A program made the position numbers and the translations under genes. From assembly GCF_009600885.1 (NCBI RefSeq), contig NZ_VCLA01000156.1, positions 171,368-235,367 on the forward strand: a DNA stretch of 64,000 nucleotides, written 5' to 3'. This stretch comes from Streptomyces jumonjinensis. Its GTDB lineage: Bacteria > Actinomycetota > Actinomycetes > Streptomycetales > Streptomycetaceae. The notes under the pieces are model-generated. The model made no database searches, was not told where the DNA came from, and worked only from the letters and a program-made list of their open reading frames with translations. Below are positions 48,980 through 58,238 of this stretch, piece by piece. Numbering within the stretch: position 1 is the stretch's first letter; each line of letters begins with the position of its first letter.

Positions 48980-50140
48980 GTGAGCACCTACCGCGACTTC
49001 GCGCACCGGGGCTCCGCCCGCGCCACCGTCCTGCGGACCGTCAGTGCCCGCGAGCGCCGTTCCCATCTGACCGCGCCCCGCGTCCCCACCGTCGGCATCG
49101 ACATCGGCGGCACGAAGGTGATGGCCGGGGTCGTCGACGCCGACGGGGTCATCCTGGAGAAGGTCCGCACCGAGACCCCGGACAAGTCCAAGAGCCCCAA
49201 GGTCGTCGAGGACACCATCTGCGAGCTGGTCCTGGACCTCTCCGACCGGCACGATGTGCACGCCGTGGGCATCGGCGCGGCCGGATGGGTCGACGCCGAC
49301 CGCTCCAAGGTCCTCTTCGCCCCCCATCTCGCCTGGCGCAACGAGCCCCTGCGCGACGCGCTCTCCGCCCGGCTCGCCGTGCCCGTTCTGGTCGACAACG
49401 ACGCCAACACCGCCGCCTGGGCGGAGTGGCGCTTCGGCGCGGGCCGTGGCGAGGACCATCTGGTGATGATCACCCTCGGCACCGGGATCGGCGGCGCGAT
49501 CCTGGAGGACGGGCAGGTCAAGCGCGGTAAGTACGGGGTCGCCGGGGAGTTCGGCCATATGCAGGTGGTGCCCGGCGGGCACCGCTGCCCCTGCGGCAAC
49601 CGCGGCTGCTGGGAGCAGTACAGCTCGGGCAACGCCCTGGTGCGCGAGGCCCGGGAGCTGGCCGCCGCCGAGTCCCCGGTGGCCCACTCCCTCATCGACC
49701 GCGTCGGCGGCAGCGTCCAGGACATCACCGGACCGCTGATCACCGAGCTGGCGCGCGAGGGCGACGCGATGTGCGTCGAGCTGTTCCAGGACATCGGCCA
49801 GTGGCTCGGCGTCGGCATCGCCAATCTGGCCGCCGCCCTCGACCCCTCCTGCTTCGTCATCGGGGGCGGGGTCAGCGCGGCCGACGATCTGCTGATCGGG
49901 CCCGCCAGAGACGCCTTCCGCCGCCATCTGACCGGGCGCGGCTACCGTCCGGAGGCCAGGATCGTCAAGGCCCAGCTGGGGCCCGAGGCCGGCATGGTCG
50001 GCGCGGCCGACCTGGCGCGGCTCGTGGCCCGCCGCTTCCGCCGCGCCAACCGCCGCCGGGTGGAGCGCCATGAGCGGTACGAGCGGTACGCCCAGGCCCT
50101 GCGCAACTCCGCGTCCCCCCGGACCACGCAGGAGCCGTGA
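48980..50140 (+). CDS. ROK-family sugar kinase (glucokinase-like)
   Basis: A 386-residue kinase. The ATP-binding motif 'TVGIDIGGTKVMAGVVDADG' is near residue 36. The catalytic Asp is in 'VLVDNDANTAAWAEW' (~137), 'MITLGTGIGGAI' is at ~160, and the ROK zinc site 'GHRCPCGNRGCWEQYSSG' is at ~194. The usual GlkA length is ~317. Here ~30 extra N-terminal residues ('VSTYRDFAHRGSARATVLRT') and a basic C-terminal tail are present. The GTG start at 48980 was chosen by family similarity. It phosphorylates glucose or a related hexose in the cytoplasm. Confidence 0.9.
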   Translation: MSTYRDFAHRGSARATVLRTVSARERRSHLTAPRVPTVGIDIGGTKVMAGVVDADGVILEKVRTETPDKSKSPKVVEDTICELVLDLSDRHDVHAVGIGAAGWVDADRSKVLFAPHLAWRNEPLRDALSARLAVPVLVDNDANTAAWAEWRFGAGRGEDHLVMITLGTGIGGAILEDGQVKRGKYGVAGEFGHMQVVPGGHRCPCGNRGCWEQYSSGNALVREARELAAAESPVAHSLIDRVGGSVQDITGPLITELAREGDAMCVELFQDIGQWLGVGIANLAAALDPSCFVIGGGVSAADDLLIGPARDAFRRHLTGRGYRPEARIVKAQLGPEAGMVGAADLARLVARRFRRANRRRVERHERYERYAQALRNSASPRTTQEP

Positions 50141-50269
50141 GCCGGGCCGTGCCCGCGGGGCGGTGACGCGCCGGGCGTCCCCCGCCCGGACCGGACGGCT
50201 CCGGGGTGCGGGGACCGTAGACTTCACTTCTGACCGAACTGCCCCGGACCGTCCAGGAACACCCACGTC

Positions 50270-50845
50270 ATGACCGTTCCCCGCCAGCCCACCTCCCCGG
50301 ATGAGAGCTTCCGGCCCCCCGAGGGCCGGCGGCGGATGATCCTCCGCCGCTGGCTGACGGCGATCATCATCGTGCTGCTCGTCGGCATCCCGGCCGGCTA
50401 TCTGGTGATCTCCGCCGAGCAGAGCCGCGACAGCGGCCGGGACAAGGCGGCCGAGTCCTCCGCCCAGGGGCTGCGCGACAGCTGGCCGTCCCAGATGAAG
50501 CGGCGCGTCTTCGAGGTGCCCATCCCGCCCGAGTCGACCGAGGTCGCCTACTTCGAGACCAGCAACTGGAAGACCAGCAGGCTGTACGTCCGGTTCACCA
50601 CCACCTCCGCCGGACTGGACCTCTTCCTCGACGGAGTGGGCGCCGACCGCGCCGCCCTCCAGGAGGGCGCGGTGACCATCAGCCCGCGCGACGCCGCCAC
50701 CGTCGGCTGGGACTTCACCGGCGACACCCCCTGGGCGGGCCTCCGGCACACCCGGAAGGACCCCCGCCCCACCCAGGACATCGCCGTCGACATGACCGAT
50801 TCCGCCCAGCCCAAGGTGTATGTGGTCTCCACCGCCAACCCCTGA
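50270..50845 (+). CDS. Small single-pass membrane protein of unknown function
   Basis: A 191-residue protein with a ~27-residue basic N-terminus, one membrane helix ('LTAIIIVLLVGIPAGYLVIS', residues ~29-48) and a ~140-residue extracytoplasmic domain. That domain has mixed beta character ('WKTSRLYVRFTTTSAGLDLF') and no Cys. I do not recognise the family, though genes like it are common beside the ROK kinase in Streptomyces as I recall. Start ATG 50270. A TAGACT -10-like hexamer lies ~50 bp upstream. Confidence 0.7.
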   Translation: MTVPRQPTSPDESFRPPEGRRRMILRRWLTAIIIVLLVGIPAGYLVISAEQSRDSGRDKAAESSAQGLRDSWPSQMKRRVFEVPIPPESTEVAYFETSNWKTSRLYVRFTTTSAGLDLFLDGVGADRAALQEGAVTISPRDAATVGWDFTGDTPWAGLRHTRKDPRPTQDIAVDMTDSAQPKVYVVSTANP

Positions 50846-51107
50846 GCGGCCCCACCCCACGGGCTCCGGGGTGTCCCCACCTCCACGCGGAACTCCGCGC
50901 TCTGCCCCAAGGGCAAGGTCAATCCGTCATCCTCCCTGCTCGCAGGGGATATGGGCCTCGACTCCGCGCCAACGCCAGGACCACGGCACGCCGGTGGGTG
51001 AAGGCGGATGTGGAGGATCTTCGTCCGGCGGCGGACGCATGGGGAGGTCTGGCGAGTGTCCCGACCCTCGCCCCTGGGAGAGGGGTGGGATATGGGAGCG
51101 TGAGCGG

Positions 51108-52376
51108 GTGAGTGAGACGACGACTAAGACCCTGCAATACCGCATGGACGGACCCGAAGACGCACCCGTCCTCGTCCTGGGCCCTTCTCTCGGCACCACC
51201 TGGCACATGTGGGACCGCCAGATCGCCGAGCTGTCCCGCGAGTGGCGGGTCTTCCGCTACGACCTGCCAGGCCACGGCGGCGCCCCCGCCCATCCCGCGA
51301 CCGCCGTCGGCGAGCTGACCGACCGGCTCCTCGCCACCCTCGACGAGCTGGGCATCCAGCGCTTCGGCTATACGGGCTGCTCGATAGCCGGCGCGATAGG
51401 CATCGATCTGGCGCTGCGCCACCCCCACCGCATCGCCTCCCTCGCCCTGGTCTCCGCCTCGCCCCGGTTCGGCACCGCGGACGAGTTCCGCCGCCGCGGG
51501 GTGGTCGTCCGCACCAACGGGCTGGAGCCGATCGCCCGCAGCGCCCCGGAGAGCTGGTTCACCCAGGGCTTCGCCGCCGCCCAGCCCGCGATCGTCGACT
51601 GGGCCGTGCAGATGGTCCGCACCACCGACCCCGGCTGCTACATAGCCGCCTGCGAGGCCCTCGCCGCGTTCGACGCGCGGGAGGACCTCGGCCGGGTCGG
51701 CGTGCCCACCCTGGTGCTCGTCGGCTCGGAGGATCAGACCACCGGACCCGCCGAGGCCCGCACCCTGGTCGCCGGGATCACCGACGCCCGGCTCGCCCTG
51801 GTGCCCGGCGCCTCCCATCTCGCGCCCGTGGAACAGCCGGCGGCCGTCACCGATCTGCTCGTACGGCACTTCGCGGGCGTCTCACAGGACACCCTGACGG
51901 CGATCCCCGTGCCCCCCGTCCCCACCGTCTCCGCGCCCGTCACCCCGGTCGCCGAGATCGCCCCCGCCGAGGTCCCGCCCCAGCCGACCGGCCGCCCCGA
52001 CCCCTATGAGCCGGGGATGAGGATCCGCCGGGAGGTCCTCGGCGACGCCCATGTGGACCGGGCGCTCGCCGAGGCCGACGCCTTCACCGCCGGGTTCCAG
52101 GAGCTGATCACCCGCTACGCCTGGGGCGAGGTCTGGGCCCGCGACGGCCTCGACCGGCGCACCCGCAGCGTCATCGCCCTGACGGCGCTGGTCGCCGGCG
52201 GCCACCGCGAGGAGCTCGCCTTCCACACCCGGGCCGCGCTGCGGAACGGGCTCACCCCCGAGGAGATCTCGGAGATCCTCCTCCAGACGGCCGTCTACTG
52301 CGGCGTTCCGGCCGCGAGCGCCGCCTTCGAGGCCGCGCGCGCCGTGATCCGGGAGGAGACCGCGCCCAGTCCGTAG
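51108..52376 (+). CDS. pcaL: PcaL-type fusion: 3-oxoadipate enol-lactonase and 4-carboxymuconolactone decarboxylase
   Basis: A 422-residue fusion. Residues 1-250 are an alpha/beta hydrolase (PcaD part). Its nucleophile Ser lies in 'GYTGCSIAGAIG' (~91), Asp in 'LVGSEDQTTGP' (~207) and His in 'VPGASHLAPVEQP' (~235). A Pro/Val/Thr linker (~265-297) leads to the PcaC part, with 'RTRSVIALTALVAGGHREEL' and 'AALRNGLTPEEISEILLQTA' (~355-400). The two catalyse consecutive steps of protocatechuate ortho-cleavage. Elsewhere in Streptomyces pcaL sits in a pca operon, but here no other pca gene is present. The GTG start at 51108 has GGGAG upstream. Confidence 0.88.
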   Translation: MSETTTKTLQYRMDGPEDAPVLVLGPSLGTTWHMWDRQIAELSREWRVFRYDLPGHGGAPAHPATAVGELTDRLLATLDELGIQRFGYTGCSIAGAIGIDLALRHPHRIASLALVSASPRFGTADEFRRRGVVVRTNGLEPIARSAPESWFTQGFAAAQPAIVDWAVQMVRTTDPGCYIAACEALAAFDAREDLGRVGVPTLVLVGSEDQTTGPAEARTLVAGITDARLALVPGASHLAPVEQPAAVTDLLVRHFAGVSQDTLTAIPVPPVPTVSAPVTPVAEIAPAEVPPQPTGRPDPYEPGMRIRREVLGDAHVDRALAEADAFTAGFQELITRYAWGEVWARDGLDRRTRSVIALTALVAGGHREELAFHTRAALRNGLTPEEISEILLQTAVYCGVPAASAAFEAARAVIREETAPSP

Positions 52377-52388
52377 CAGGATGGGGGT

Positions 52389-53018
52389 ATGAGGCTCACC
52401 AAACTGAAGCATTCCTGCGTCCGGCTGGAGAAGGACGGGGCCACCCTGGTCATCGACCCCGGGGCCTTCAGCGAGCAGGACGCGGCTGTCGGCGCGGACG
52501 CCGTCCTCATCACCCATGAACACCCCGACCACTTCGAGGAGGGCCGGGTGCGCGCGGCCCTCGAAGCCGGGGCCGAGGTGTGGACCCTCGGGAGCGTCGC
52601 CGGGAGGATCTCGGCGGGGTTCCCCGGCCGGGTGCACACCGTCGGCCACGGCGACGCCTTCACCGCCGCCGGATTCGACGTCCAGGTCCACGGCGAGCTG
52701 CACGCCGTGATACACCCGGATCTCCCGCGGATCACCAACGTCGGCTATCTGGTGGACGGCTCCCTCTTCCACCCCGGCGACGCCCTCACCGTGCCGCAGA
52801 CGCCCGTCGACACGCTGATGGTCCCCGTACAGGCGCCCTGGAGCAAGATCTCCGAGGTCATCGACTACGTACGGGAGGTCGCTCCCCGGCGGGCCATCGA
52901 CATCCACGACGCGCTGCTCACCGATCTCGCCCGGCCGATCTACGACACGCATCTCGGCAATCTCGGCGGCGGCGCGGAGCACGGGCGGCTCGCCCCGGGG
53001 CAGAGCGCCGAGCTCTGA
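52389..53018 (+). CDS. Metallo-beta-lactamase-fold hydrolase (UlaG-like)
   Basis: A 209-residue hydrolase. The metal-binding motif H-x-H-x-D-H is 'ITHEHPDHF' (~residues 41-49), preceded by 'TLVIDPGAF'. 'HAVIHPDLPRITNVGYLVDG' and 'LFHPGDALTVP' follow. It belongs to the compact UlaG/YtfI-like branch that hydrolyses small esters, lactones or phosphoesters. It is 12 bp after pcaL and 30 bp before the exonuclease gene, so it is probably co-transcribed with both. Substrate unknown. Confidence 0.88.
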   Translation: MRLTKLKHSCVRLEKDGATLVIDPGAFSEQDAAVGADAVLITHEHPDHFEEGRVRAALEAGAEVWTLGSVAGRISAGFPGRVHTVGHGDAFTAAGFDVQVHGELHAVIHPDLPRITNVGYLVDGSLFHPGDALTVPQTPVDTLMVPVQAPWSKISEVIDYVREVAPRRAIDIHDALLTDLARPIYDTHLGNLGGGAEHGRLAPGQSAEL

Positions 53019-53048
53019 CTGTCGGACCCCGGCGTTAGGCTGGCGTCC

Positions 53049-53828
53049 ATGCGTATCGCCACCTGGAACGTCAACTCGATCACCGCCCGGCTGCCCCGGC
53101 TGCTCGCCTGGCTGGAGAGCAGCGGCACGGACGTCCTGTGCGTGCAGGAGACCAAGTGCACCGAGGAGCAGTTCCCCTCGGACGAGCTGCGCGAGCTGGG
53201 CTATGAGTCCGCCGTCCACGCAGACGGCCGGTGGAACGGGGTGGCGCTGGTCTCCCGCGTGGGCCTCGACGACGTGGTCGGAGGACTGCCCGGCGGGCCG
53301 GAGTACGCGGGGGCGCAGGAGCCGCGGGCGGTCTCCGCGACCTGCGGTCCGGTGCGGCTCTGGTCGGTCTATGTGCCCAATGGCCGGGAGATCACCCATG
53401 ACCACTACGCCTACAAACTGAAGTGGCTGGGCGCGCTCAAGGACGCGGTCGCCGCCGACGCGGCGGGCGGCCGCCCCTTCGCGGTGCTCGGCGACTTCAA
53501 CATCGCGCCCACCGACGACGACGTCTGGGACCGCGCCGCCTTCGAGGGCAGCACCCATGTCACCGAGCCCGAGCGGGCCGCGCTGGCCGCGCTGCGCGAG
53601 ACGGGTCTGTCCGATGTGGTGCCCCGTCCGCTCAAGTACGAGCACCCCTTCACCTACTGGGACTACCGTCAGCTCGGCTTCCCGAAGAACCGCGGGATGC
53701 GCATCGACCTCGTCTATGGGAACGGGGCGTTCGCCGGAGCGGTCAAGGACGGCTATGTCGACCGTGAGGAGCGCAAGGGCAAGGGTGCGTCGGACCACGC
53801 ACCGGTCGTGGTCGATCTGGAGCTCTGA
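53049..53828 (+). CDS. xth: Exodeoxyribonuclease III
   Basis: A 259-residue exonuclease III / AP endonuclease. 'MRIATWNVNSITARLPRLLA' opens the fold with the first catalytic Asn. 'VLCVQETKC' carries the metal-binding Glu, 'AVLGDFNIAPTDDDVWD' the Asp-x-Asn pair, and 'RMRIDLVYGN' with 'KGKGASDHAPVVVDLEL' the final Asp-His. It repairs abasic sites and blocked 3' ends in DNA. Full length for the family; start ATG 53049. Confidence 0.95.
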   Translation: MRIATWNVNSITARLPRLLAWLESSGTDVLCVQETKCTEEQFPSDELRELGYESAVHADGRWNGVALVSRVGLDDVVGGLPGGPEYAGAQEPRAVSATCGPVRLWSVYVPNGREITHDHYAYKLKWLGALKDAVAADAAGGRPFAVLGDFNIAPTDDDVWDRAAFEGSTHVTEPERAALAALRETGLSDVVPRPLKYEHPFTYWDYRQLGFPKNRGMRIDLVYGNGAFAGAVKDGYVDREERKGKGASDHAPVVVDLEL

Positions 53829-53976
53829 CCCGGCCCGTCGGGCCCCGGGGCCCGACGACGGCTCGGCAACGGCCCGCTCCCCGGCCGGTTCAGGGCCCCG
53901 GGCTCAGGGCCCCGGGCCGGAACCGTGGCGCGCGCCGTATGGTGCCGGTGGGTCGGAGGATGCGACGCTGGGCGGT

Positions 53977-54423
53977 ATGAAGATCCCTTTCTTGGACAAC
54001 TGGCTCAGGCGTCACGGCGAGCCCCCGCCCGCCGCCGACCCCGCCCCCGAGAAGGACCCGGAGCGCGCGGCGGCCGTCGCCGAACTGCTCTCGGAGTGCG
54101 AGCTGCTGCGCGCCCGGGCGCAGGCGCTGGGGCTGGACCTCGACGACACCCCGGCGTCCCTGGCCGCCCTGGACCAGCTTCCGCCGCGCTGGCGGGAGGA
54201 CCCCGAAGAGCTGCCCTGGGTGGGCAATGACGCGGGCCTCTACCTCGGTACGGTGATCGTCCGTACGGTACGGGGCGCGAGCTGGCACATCTGGCCGGGT
54301 GGTCACCCGGTGGTGCGACTCGCCTCCGGCCGGGAGATCGGTGTGGTGGAAGCCGGTCTGGACTGGGCGGTCAACGGCGTGCCTCAGCTGTCCCAGGTCT
54401 ATGCGGAGGCCGCCGAGATCTGA
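53977..54423 (+). CDS. DUF6278-family protein
   Basis: A 148-residue Streptomyces-type protein of unknown function. 'MKIPFLDNWLRRHG' opens it. A helical segment 'AAVAELLSECELLRARAQAL' and a beta-rich half ('GLYLGTVIVRTVRGASWHIW', 'HPVVRLASGREIGVVEAGLDWA') follow; the latter resembles small immunity/SMI-like or barrel domains. No catalytic residues stand out. Start ATG 53977. The preceding ~150 bp are GC-rich with repeated GGGCCCCGGG. Confidence 0.65.
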   Translation: MKIPFLDNWLRRHGEPPPAADPAPEKDPERAAAVAELLSECELLRARAQALGLDLDDTPASLAALDQLPPRWREDPEELPWVGNDAGLYLGTVIVRTVRGASWHIWPGGHPVVRLASGREIGVVEAGLDWAVNGVPQLSQVYAEAAEI

Positions 54424-54525
54424 CCGGGTCGCCCGCCCCGCCTGTCCCATCCGTCCTGCCCCGCCCGCATCCATCCATCCCGCCCCCGCCCCGGCCGTTC
54501 CACGGCGCACCGGCCCGCAAAAGCG

Positions 54526-54551
54526 ATAAATACGGCTTATGCCCTATTTAT
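54526..54551. promoter_or_regulatory. AT-rich 26-bp palindrome upstream of the glutamate-type ABC operon
   Basis: ATAAATA (54526-54532) and TATTTAT (54545-54551) are perfect complements, with GGC-TTAT-GCC nested at the centre. It stands out sharply from GC-rich surroundings, ~80 bp before the ATPase gene. It is a likely operator or promoter site; the regulator is not known. Confidence 0.65.
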
Positions 54552-54631
54552 GCGTGTCGCGTGTGAAGTCCCTTATCGGGCTGGATAGTTTGCGCTGACC
54601 TCGACACTGCGATGAGTGGGTAGGGCAGCGT

Positions 54632-55378
54632 ATGGCCGTCGTCGATCCGTTGATCGAGCTGCGGGACGTCAACAAGCACTACGGGCAGTTGCACGTCCTC
54701 CAGAACGTCAGTCTCACCGTGGGACGCGGGGAGGTGGTGGTGGTCATCGGGCCGTCCGGCTCCGGTAAATCGACCCTCTGCCGGACGGTGAACCGGCTGG
54801 AGACCATCGAGTCCGGCACGATCACCATCGACGGCCAGCCGCTGCCGGCGGAGGGCAAGGGACTCGCCGGACTCCGCGCCGACGTCGGCATGGTCTTCCA
54901 GTCGTTCAATCTCTTCGCCCACCGCACCGTGCTGGCCAATGTCTCGCTCGCGCAGATCAAGGTCCGGGGCCGCAAGAGGGACGAGGCGGACCGCCGCTCC
55001 CGGGAGCTGCTCGAACGGGTGGGCCTCGCCTCCCAGGCGGACAAATACCCCGCCCAGCTCTCCGGCGGACAGCAGCAGCGGGTCGCCATCGCCCGAGCGC
55101 TCGCCATGGACCCCAAGGTCATGCTCTTCGACGAGCCCACATCGGCCCTCGACCCCGAGATGATCAATGAGGTCCTGGAGGTGATGCAGCAGCTCGCCCG
55201 GGACGGAATGACCATGGTCGTCGTCACCCATGAGATGGGCTTCGCCCGCTCCGCCGCCAATCGCGTCGTCTTCATGGCGGACGGCCGCATCGTCGAGGAC
55301 CGCGCCCCCGAGGAGTTCTTCACCAACCCGCGGAGCGAACGGGCCAAGGACTTTCTCTCCAAGATCCTCAAGCACTGA
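54632..55378 (+). CDS. gluA: Glutamate-type amino acid ABC transporter ATPase
   Basis: A 248-residue PAAT-family ATPase. Walker A '[18 protein letters not shown]' is at ~38-55, the signature '[15 protein letters not shown]' at ~140 and Walker B '[16 protein letters not shown]' at ~163. The His switch is in '[20 protein letters not shown]'. It is first in a four-gene operon with the order ATPase, binding protein and two permeases, as in gluABCD of actinobacteria. Glutamate is the inferred substrate by synteny. Start ATG 54632 has the weak GGTAGGG upstream. Confidence 0.88.
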   Translation: MAVVDPLIELRDVNKHYGQLHVLQNVSLTVGRGEVVVVIGPSGSGKSTLCRTVNRLETIESGTITIDGQPLPAEGKGLAGLRADVGMVFQSFNLFAHRTVLANVSLAQIKVRGRKRDEADRRSRELLERVGLASQADKYPAQLSGGQQQRVAIARALAMDPKVMLFDEPTSALDPEMINEVLEVMQQLARDGMTMVVVTHEMGFARSAANRVVFMADGRIVEDRAPEEFFTNPRSERAKDFLSKILKH

Positions 55379-55394
55379 CCGGGGGCAGGCAGTG

Positions 55395-56312
55395 ATGGCA
55401 CGCATCCGACGCGCCCTGGCGGCGCTGCTCCTTCCGCTCGCGGCAGCCGCGGCCCTCACGGGCTGCGGCAAGGAAGGCAGCCCGCCCGTCAAGGGACCGC
55501 AGCCCGAGCAGCTCCCGCACTACCAGGTGAACACCTCCTTCGAGCTGAACGACTCGCCGACCTGGCGCAGAGCCGTGAAACGCGGCCACTTCACCGTCGG
55601 AGTCAAGGAGGACCAGCCCTATCTCGGCGAGAAGGACCCGGCGACCGGGCTCTACTCCGGCTTCGACATCGAGATCGCCCGGATGATCTCCGCCTCGCTC
55701 GGCCTCGACCCCGCGAAGATCGTCTTTCGGACCATCGCCTCGGCCAACCGCGAAACCGCCCTCCAGAACGGCCAGATCGACTACTACGTGGGCACCTACA
55801 CCATCAACGACAACCGCAAGAAGCTCGTCGGCTTCGCCGGGCCCTACTACATGGCGGGCCAGGATCTCCTGGTGCGGGCCGGTGAGACGGACATCAAGGG
55901 CCCCGAGGACCTCGCCGGCAAACGCGTCTGCTCCGCCACCGGATCCACCCCGTACCAGCGCATCCAGCAGGACTACCCCCAAGCCGATCTCGTCGCGTAC
56001 GACACCTACTCCATCTGCGTCGACAATCTGCTGACCTATCAGGTCGACGCCGTCACCACCGACGACGCGATCCTCACCGGATACGCGGCCAAGGCGCCGG
56101 ACGAGCTGAAGGTCGTCGGCACGCCCTTCTCCCAGGAGCCCTACGGCATCGGCGTCCCCCGCGACGACAACGCCCTGCGCTTCGCCATCGACGACGCCCT
56201 GGAGGAGAACGAGAAGAACGGCAACTGGAAGAAGGCCTACGACGCCACCCTCGGCCTCTCCGGGGTCCCGGCGCCGCAGCCGCCCCCGATCGACCGCTAC
56301 CCGGCGAGCTGA
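55395..56312 (+). CDS. gluB: Glutamate-type amino acid-binding lipoprotein
   Basis: A 305-residue lipoprotein with lipobox 'AAALTGC' (Cys about residue 25). The mature part is an SBP_bac_3 domain: 'HFTVGVKEDQPYLGEKDPAT', 'LYSGFDIEIARMISASLGL', 'ALQNGQIDYYVGTYTINDNR', 'LAGKRVCSATGSTPYQRIQQ' and 'PYGIGVPRDDNALRFAIDDA'. Its Cys pair ('KRVCSATG', 'YSICVDN') is typical of GluB-like proteins. Start ATG 55395 (GTG 55392 also possible). It lies 16 bp after the ATPase gene. Confidence 0.9.
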   Translation: MARIRRALAALLLPLAAAAALTGCGKEGSPPVKGPQPEQLPHYQVNTSFELNDSPTWRRAVKRGHFTVGVKEDQPYLGEKDPATGLYSGFDIEIARMISASLGLDPAKIVFRTIASANRETALQNGQIDYYVGTYTINDNRKKLVGFAGPYYMAGQDLLVRAGETDIKGPEDLAGKRVCSATGSTPYQRIQQDYPQADLVAYDTYSICVDNLLTYQVDAVTTDDAILTGYAAKAPDELKVVGTPFSQEPYGIGVPRDDNALRFAIDDALEENEKNGNWKKAYDATLGLSGVPAPQPPPIDRYPAS

Positions 56313-56320
56313 GGCAGAAC

Positions 56321-56965
56321 GTGGACGTACTGACCGACAACTTCTCCCTGTACGCCGAGGGGTTCCTCGGCACCGTCCAGCTGACGTTCTTCTCCTCGCT
56401 GCTCGCCCTCGCCCTCGGCTTCCTCATGGCCGCCTTCCGGGTCGCGCCCGTCGCCTCGCTGCGGGCGATCGGCACCACCTGGGTGACCGTGCTCCGCAAC
56501 ACCCCGCTCACCCTGCTCTTCTTCGCCGTGCTGCTCGGACTGCCGCGCTTCGGCCTGGTGCTGCCGTTCGCGGTCTTCGCCGTGATCGCGCTCGGCTGCT
56601 ACACCTCCGCGTTCATCTGCGAGGCGCTGCGCTCCGGCATCAACACCGTGCCCACCGGCCAGGGGGAGGCCGCCCGCAGCCTCGGCATGAACTTCGGCCA
56701 GACCCTGAGCTTCGTGGTGCTGCCCCAGGCGTTCCGCACCGTCATCCCCCCGATCGGCTCCACTCTCATCGCACTCGCCAAGAACTCGGCCATCGCGGGC
56801 GCGTTCAGCGTCACCGAACTGCTCGGCACCTATAAGACCCTCAGCGAGCTGGGCTACAACATCGTCTGGACCTTCGTCTGGATCGCCGTGGGCTATCTGA
56901 TCATCACCCTCAGCATCAGCGCGCTCTTCAACGTGCTGGAGAAGCGCTATGGAGTCGCCCGATGA
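56321..56965 (+). CDS. gluC: Amino acid ABC transporter permease 1
   Basis: A 214-residue permease with about five membrane helices. The ATPase-contact (EAA) loop is 'TGQGEAARSLGMNFGQTLSF' followed by 'VVLPQAFRTVIPPIGSTLIA' (~105-150). 'LYAEGFLGTVQLTFFSSLLA' is the usual first helix of His/Glu/Gln/Arg permeases. GTG start at 56321, nine bases after the gluB stop. Its end overlaps gluD by four bases. Confidence 0.9.
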   Translation: MDVLTDNFSLYAEGFLGTVQLTFFSSLLALALGFLMAAFRVAPVASLRAIGTTWVTVLRNTPLTLLFFAVLLGLPRFGLVLPFAVFAVIALGCYTSAFICEALRSGINTVPTGQGEAARSLGMNFGQTLSFVVLPQAFRTVIPPIGSTLIALAKNSAIAGAFSVTELLGTYKTLSELGYNIVWTFVWIAVGYLIITLSISALFNVLEKRYGVAR

Positions 56966-57837
56966 ACGATTCCACCGCCCTCTACGACATCCCCGGCCCC
57001 CGGACCCTGCGGCGCCACCGCCTCTACGGAGTCATCTCGGCCCTCGCCATCCTGGCGCTGATCGGCTGGATCCTCTATCTGCTCTTCGACACCGGGCAGT
57101 TCGCCGCCGAGAAGTGGAGCCCCTTCGAGTACAAAGGCATCCAGGAACTGCTGCTGCGCGGCCTCGGCAACACCCTCAAGGCGTTCGCCTACGCCGCCGT
57201 GCTCTCGCTCGTCCTCGGCAGCGTCCTCGCCTGCGGCCGGCTCTCCGACCACCGCCCGGTGCGGTGGACGGCCACCCTGCTGGTGGAGTTCTTCCGCGCC
57301 ATGCCCGTACTGGTGATGATCTTCTTCATCTTCGTGGCGCTGAAGGTGCAGCCGCTGCCCGCGCTGGTGGCCGGGCTGACCCTCTACAACGGCTCGGTGC
57401 TCGCCGAGGTGTTCCGGGCCGGCGTCAACTCCGTCGACCGCGGCCAGCGGGAGGCGGCGTACGCCCTCGGCATGCGCAAGACGCAGGTCATGACCCATGT
57501 CCTCGCACCCCAGGCGGTACGGGCCATGCTCCCCGCCATCATCAGCCAGCTGGTGGTCGCGCTGAAGGACACCTCACTCGGCTATCTCATCACCTACGAG
57601 GAGTTCCTCCACGCGGGAAAGCTCATCGCCTCGAACCTGGACTACAGTCTGCCGTTCATCCCCGTGGTGATGGTGATCTCGCCCATCTACATCGGGATGT
57701 GCATGCTGCTCTCCTGGTTCGCCACCTGGGTGGCCAGACGCCAGCGCCGCAACCCGAAGACGGAGGCCGTGGACATCGCCCCGGCCGAACCAGGAACGCT
57801 GCTGCCCGGGGACCCCACCGCGACCGGGAGGAAGTAG
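56962..57837 (+). CDS. gluD: Amino acid ABC transporter permease 2
   Basis: A 291-residue permease of the same family. The EAA loop is 'RGQREAAYALGMRKTQVMTH' followed by 'VLAPQAVRAMLPAIISQLVV' (~155-195). 'LLRGLGNTLKAFAYAAVLSL' marks the domain start. A ~35-residue polar C-terminal tail follows the last helix. It pairs with the preceding permease as a heterodimeric channel. ATGA overlap at 56962 indicates translational coupling. Confidence 0.9.
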   Translation: MNDSTALYDIPGPRTLRRHRLYGVISALAILALIGWILYLLFDTGQFAAEKWSPFEYKGIQELLLRGLGNTLKAFAYAAVLSLVLGSVLACGRLSDHRPVRWTATLLVEFFRAMPVLVMIFFIFVALKVQPLPALVAGLTLYNGSVLAEVFRAGVNSVDRGQREAAYALGMRKTQVMTHVLAPQAVRAMLPAIISQLVVALKDTSLGYLITYEEFLHAGKLIASNLDYSLPFIPVVMVISPIYIGMCMLLSWFATWVARRQRRNPKTEAVDIAPAEPGTLLPGDPTATGRK

Positions 57838-58238
57838 GGGACGGGCGGCAGTTCATGGGGCATGACCCGGCGCCCCGGGCGGGGCTCCGGCGGCAGCCGG
57901 TGATCACTTCTCGCACGGCGGGACCGACCGATACGGAAGGCCGGCCACGGGCGGGGAGAAGGTCAGCTGCGCGCCGGGGGGTTCGTGTCCGATGGAGTAA
58001 GGGCCGACAGTGCCGACGACCACGGCGGGCCGGCGACCGGCGGCGAACGGTTCGCCCCGCTCCCGCCGCGGACGGCGTACGGGCACTGCCGGCCGGCTTG
58101 CCGGGGCCGGGCGGGCCCGCGTCGCAGAGACGGGGGCGCCGCTCTCCCCGGCGGCGGCGTGCACCTCCCACGCACTCCTGACGCAGGCCGCCGGGTGCGG
58201 CTACAGTGCGCGGACACGCGCCCGACCCGGAGGTATCT
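57838..58238. other. 400-bp gap after the ABC operon; no confident gene
   Basis: GC-rich sequence between gluD and gamma-glutamyltransferase. A minus-strand frame at 57904-58164 could encode 86 residues ending 'VVVGTVGPYSIGHEPPGAQL', with a Pro/Arg-rich first half. I recognise no family and see no good ribosome-binding site, so I do not call it. An inverted repeat GCCGGC...GCCGGC lies near 58090. The GGT promoter is likely close to 58190-58205 (GGCTACAGTG). Confidence 0.4.

Noticed and set aside
57904..58164. Possible 86-residue minus-strand protein after the ABC operon
   Set aside because: No recognised family, Pro/Arg-rich first half and no good ribosome-binding site; left as an uncalled frame in the gap entry.
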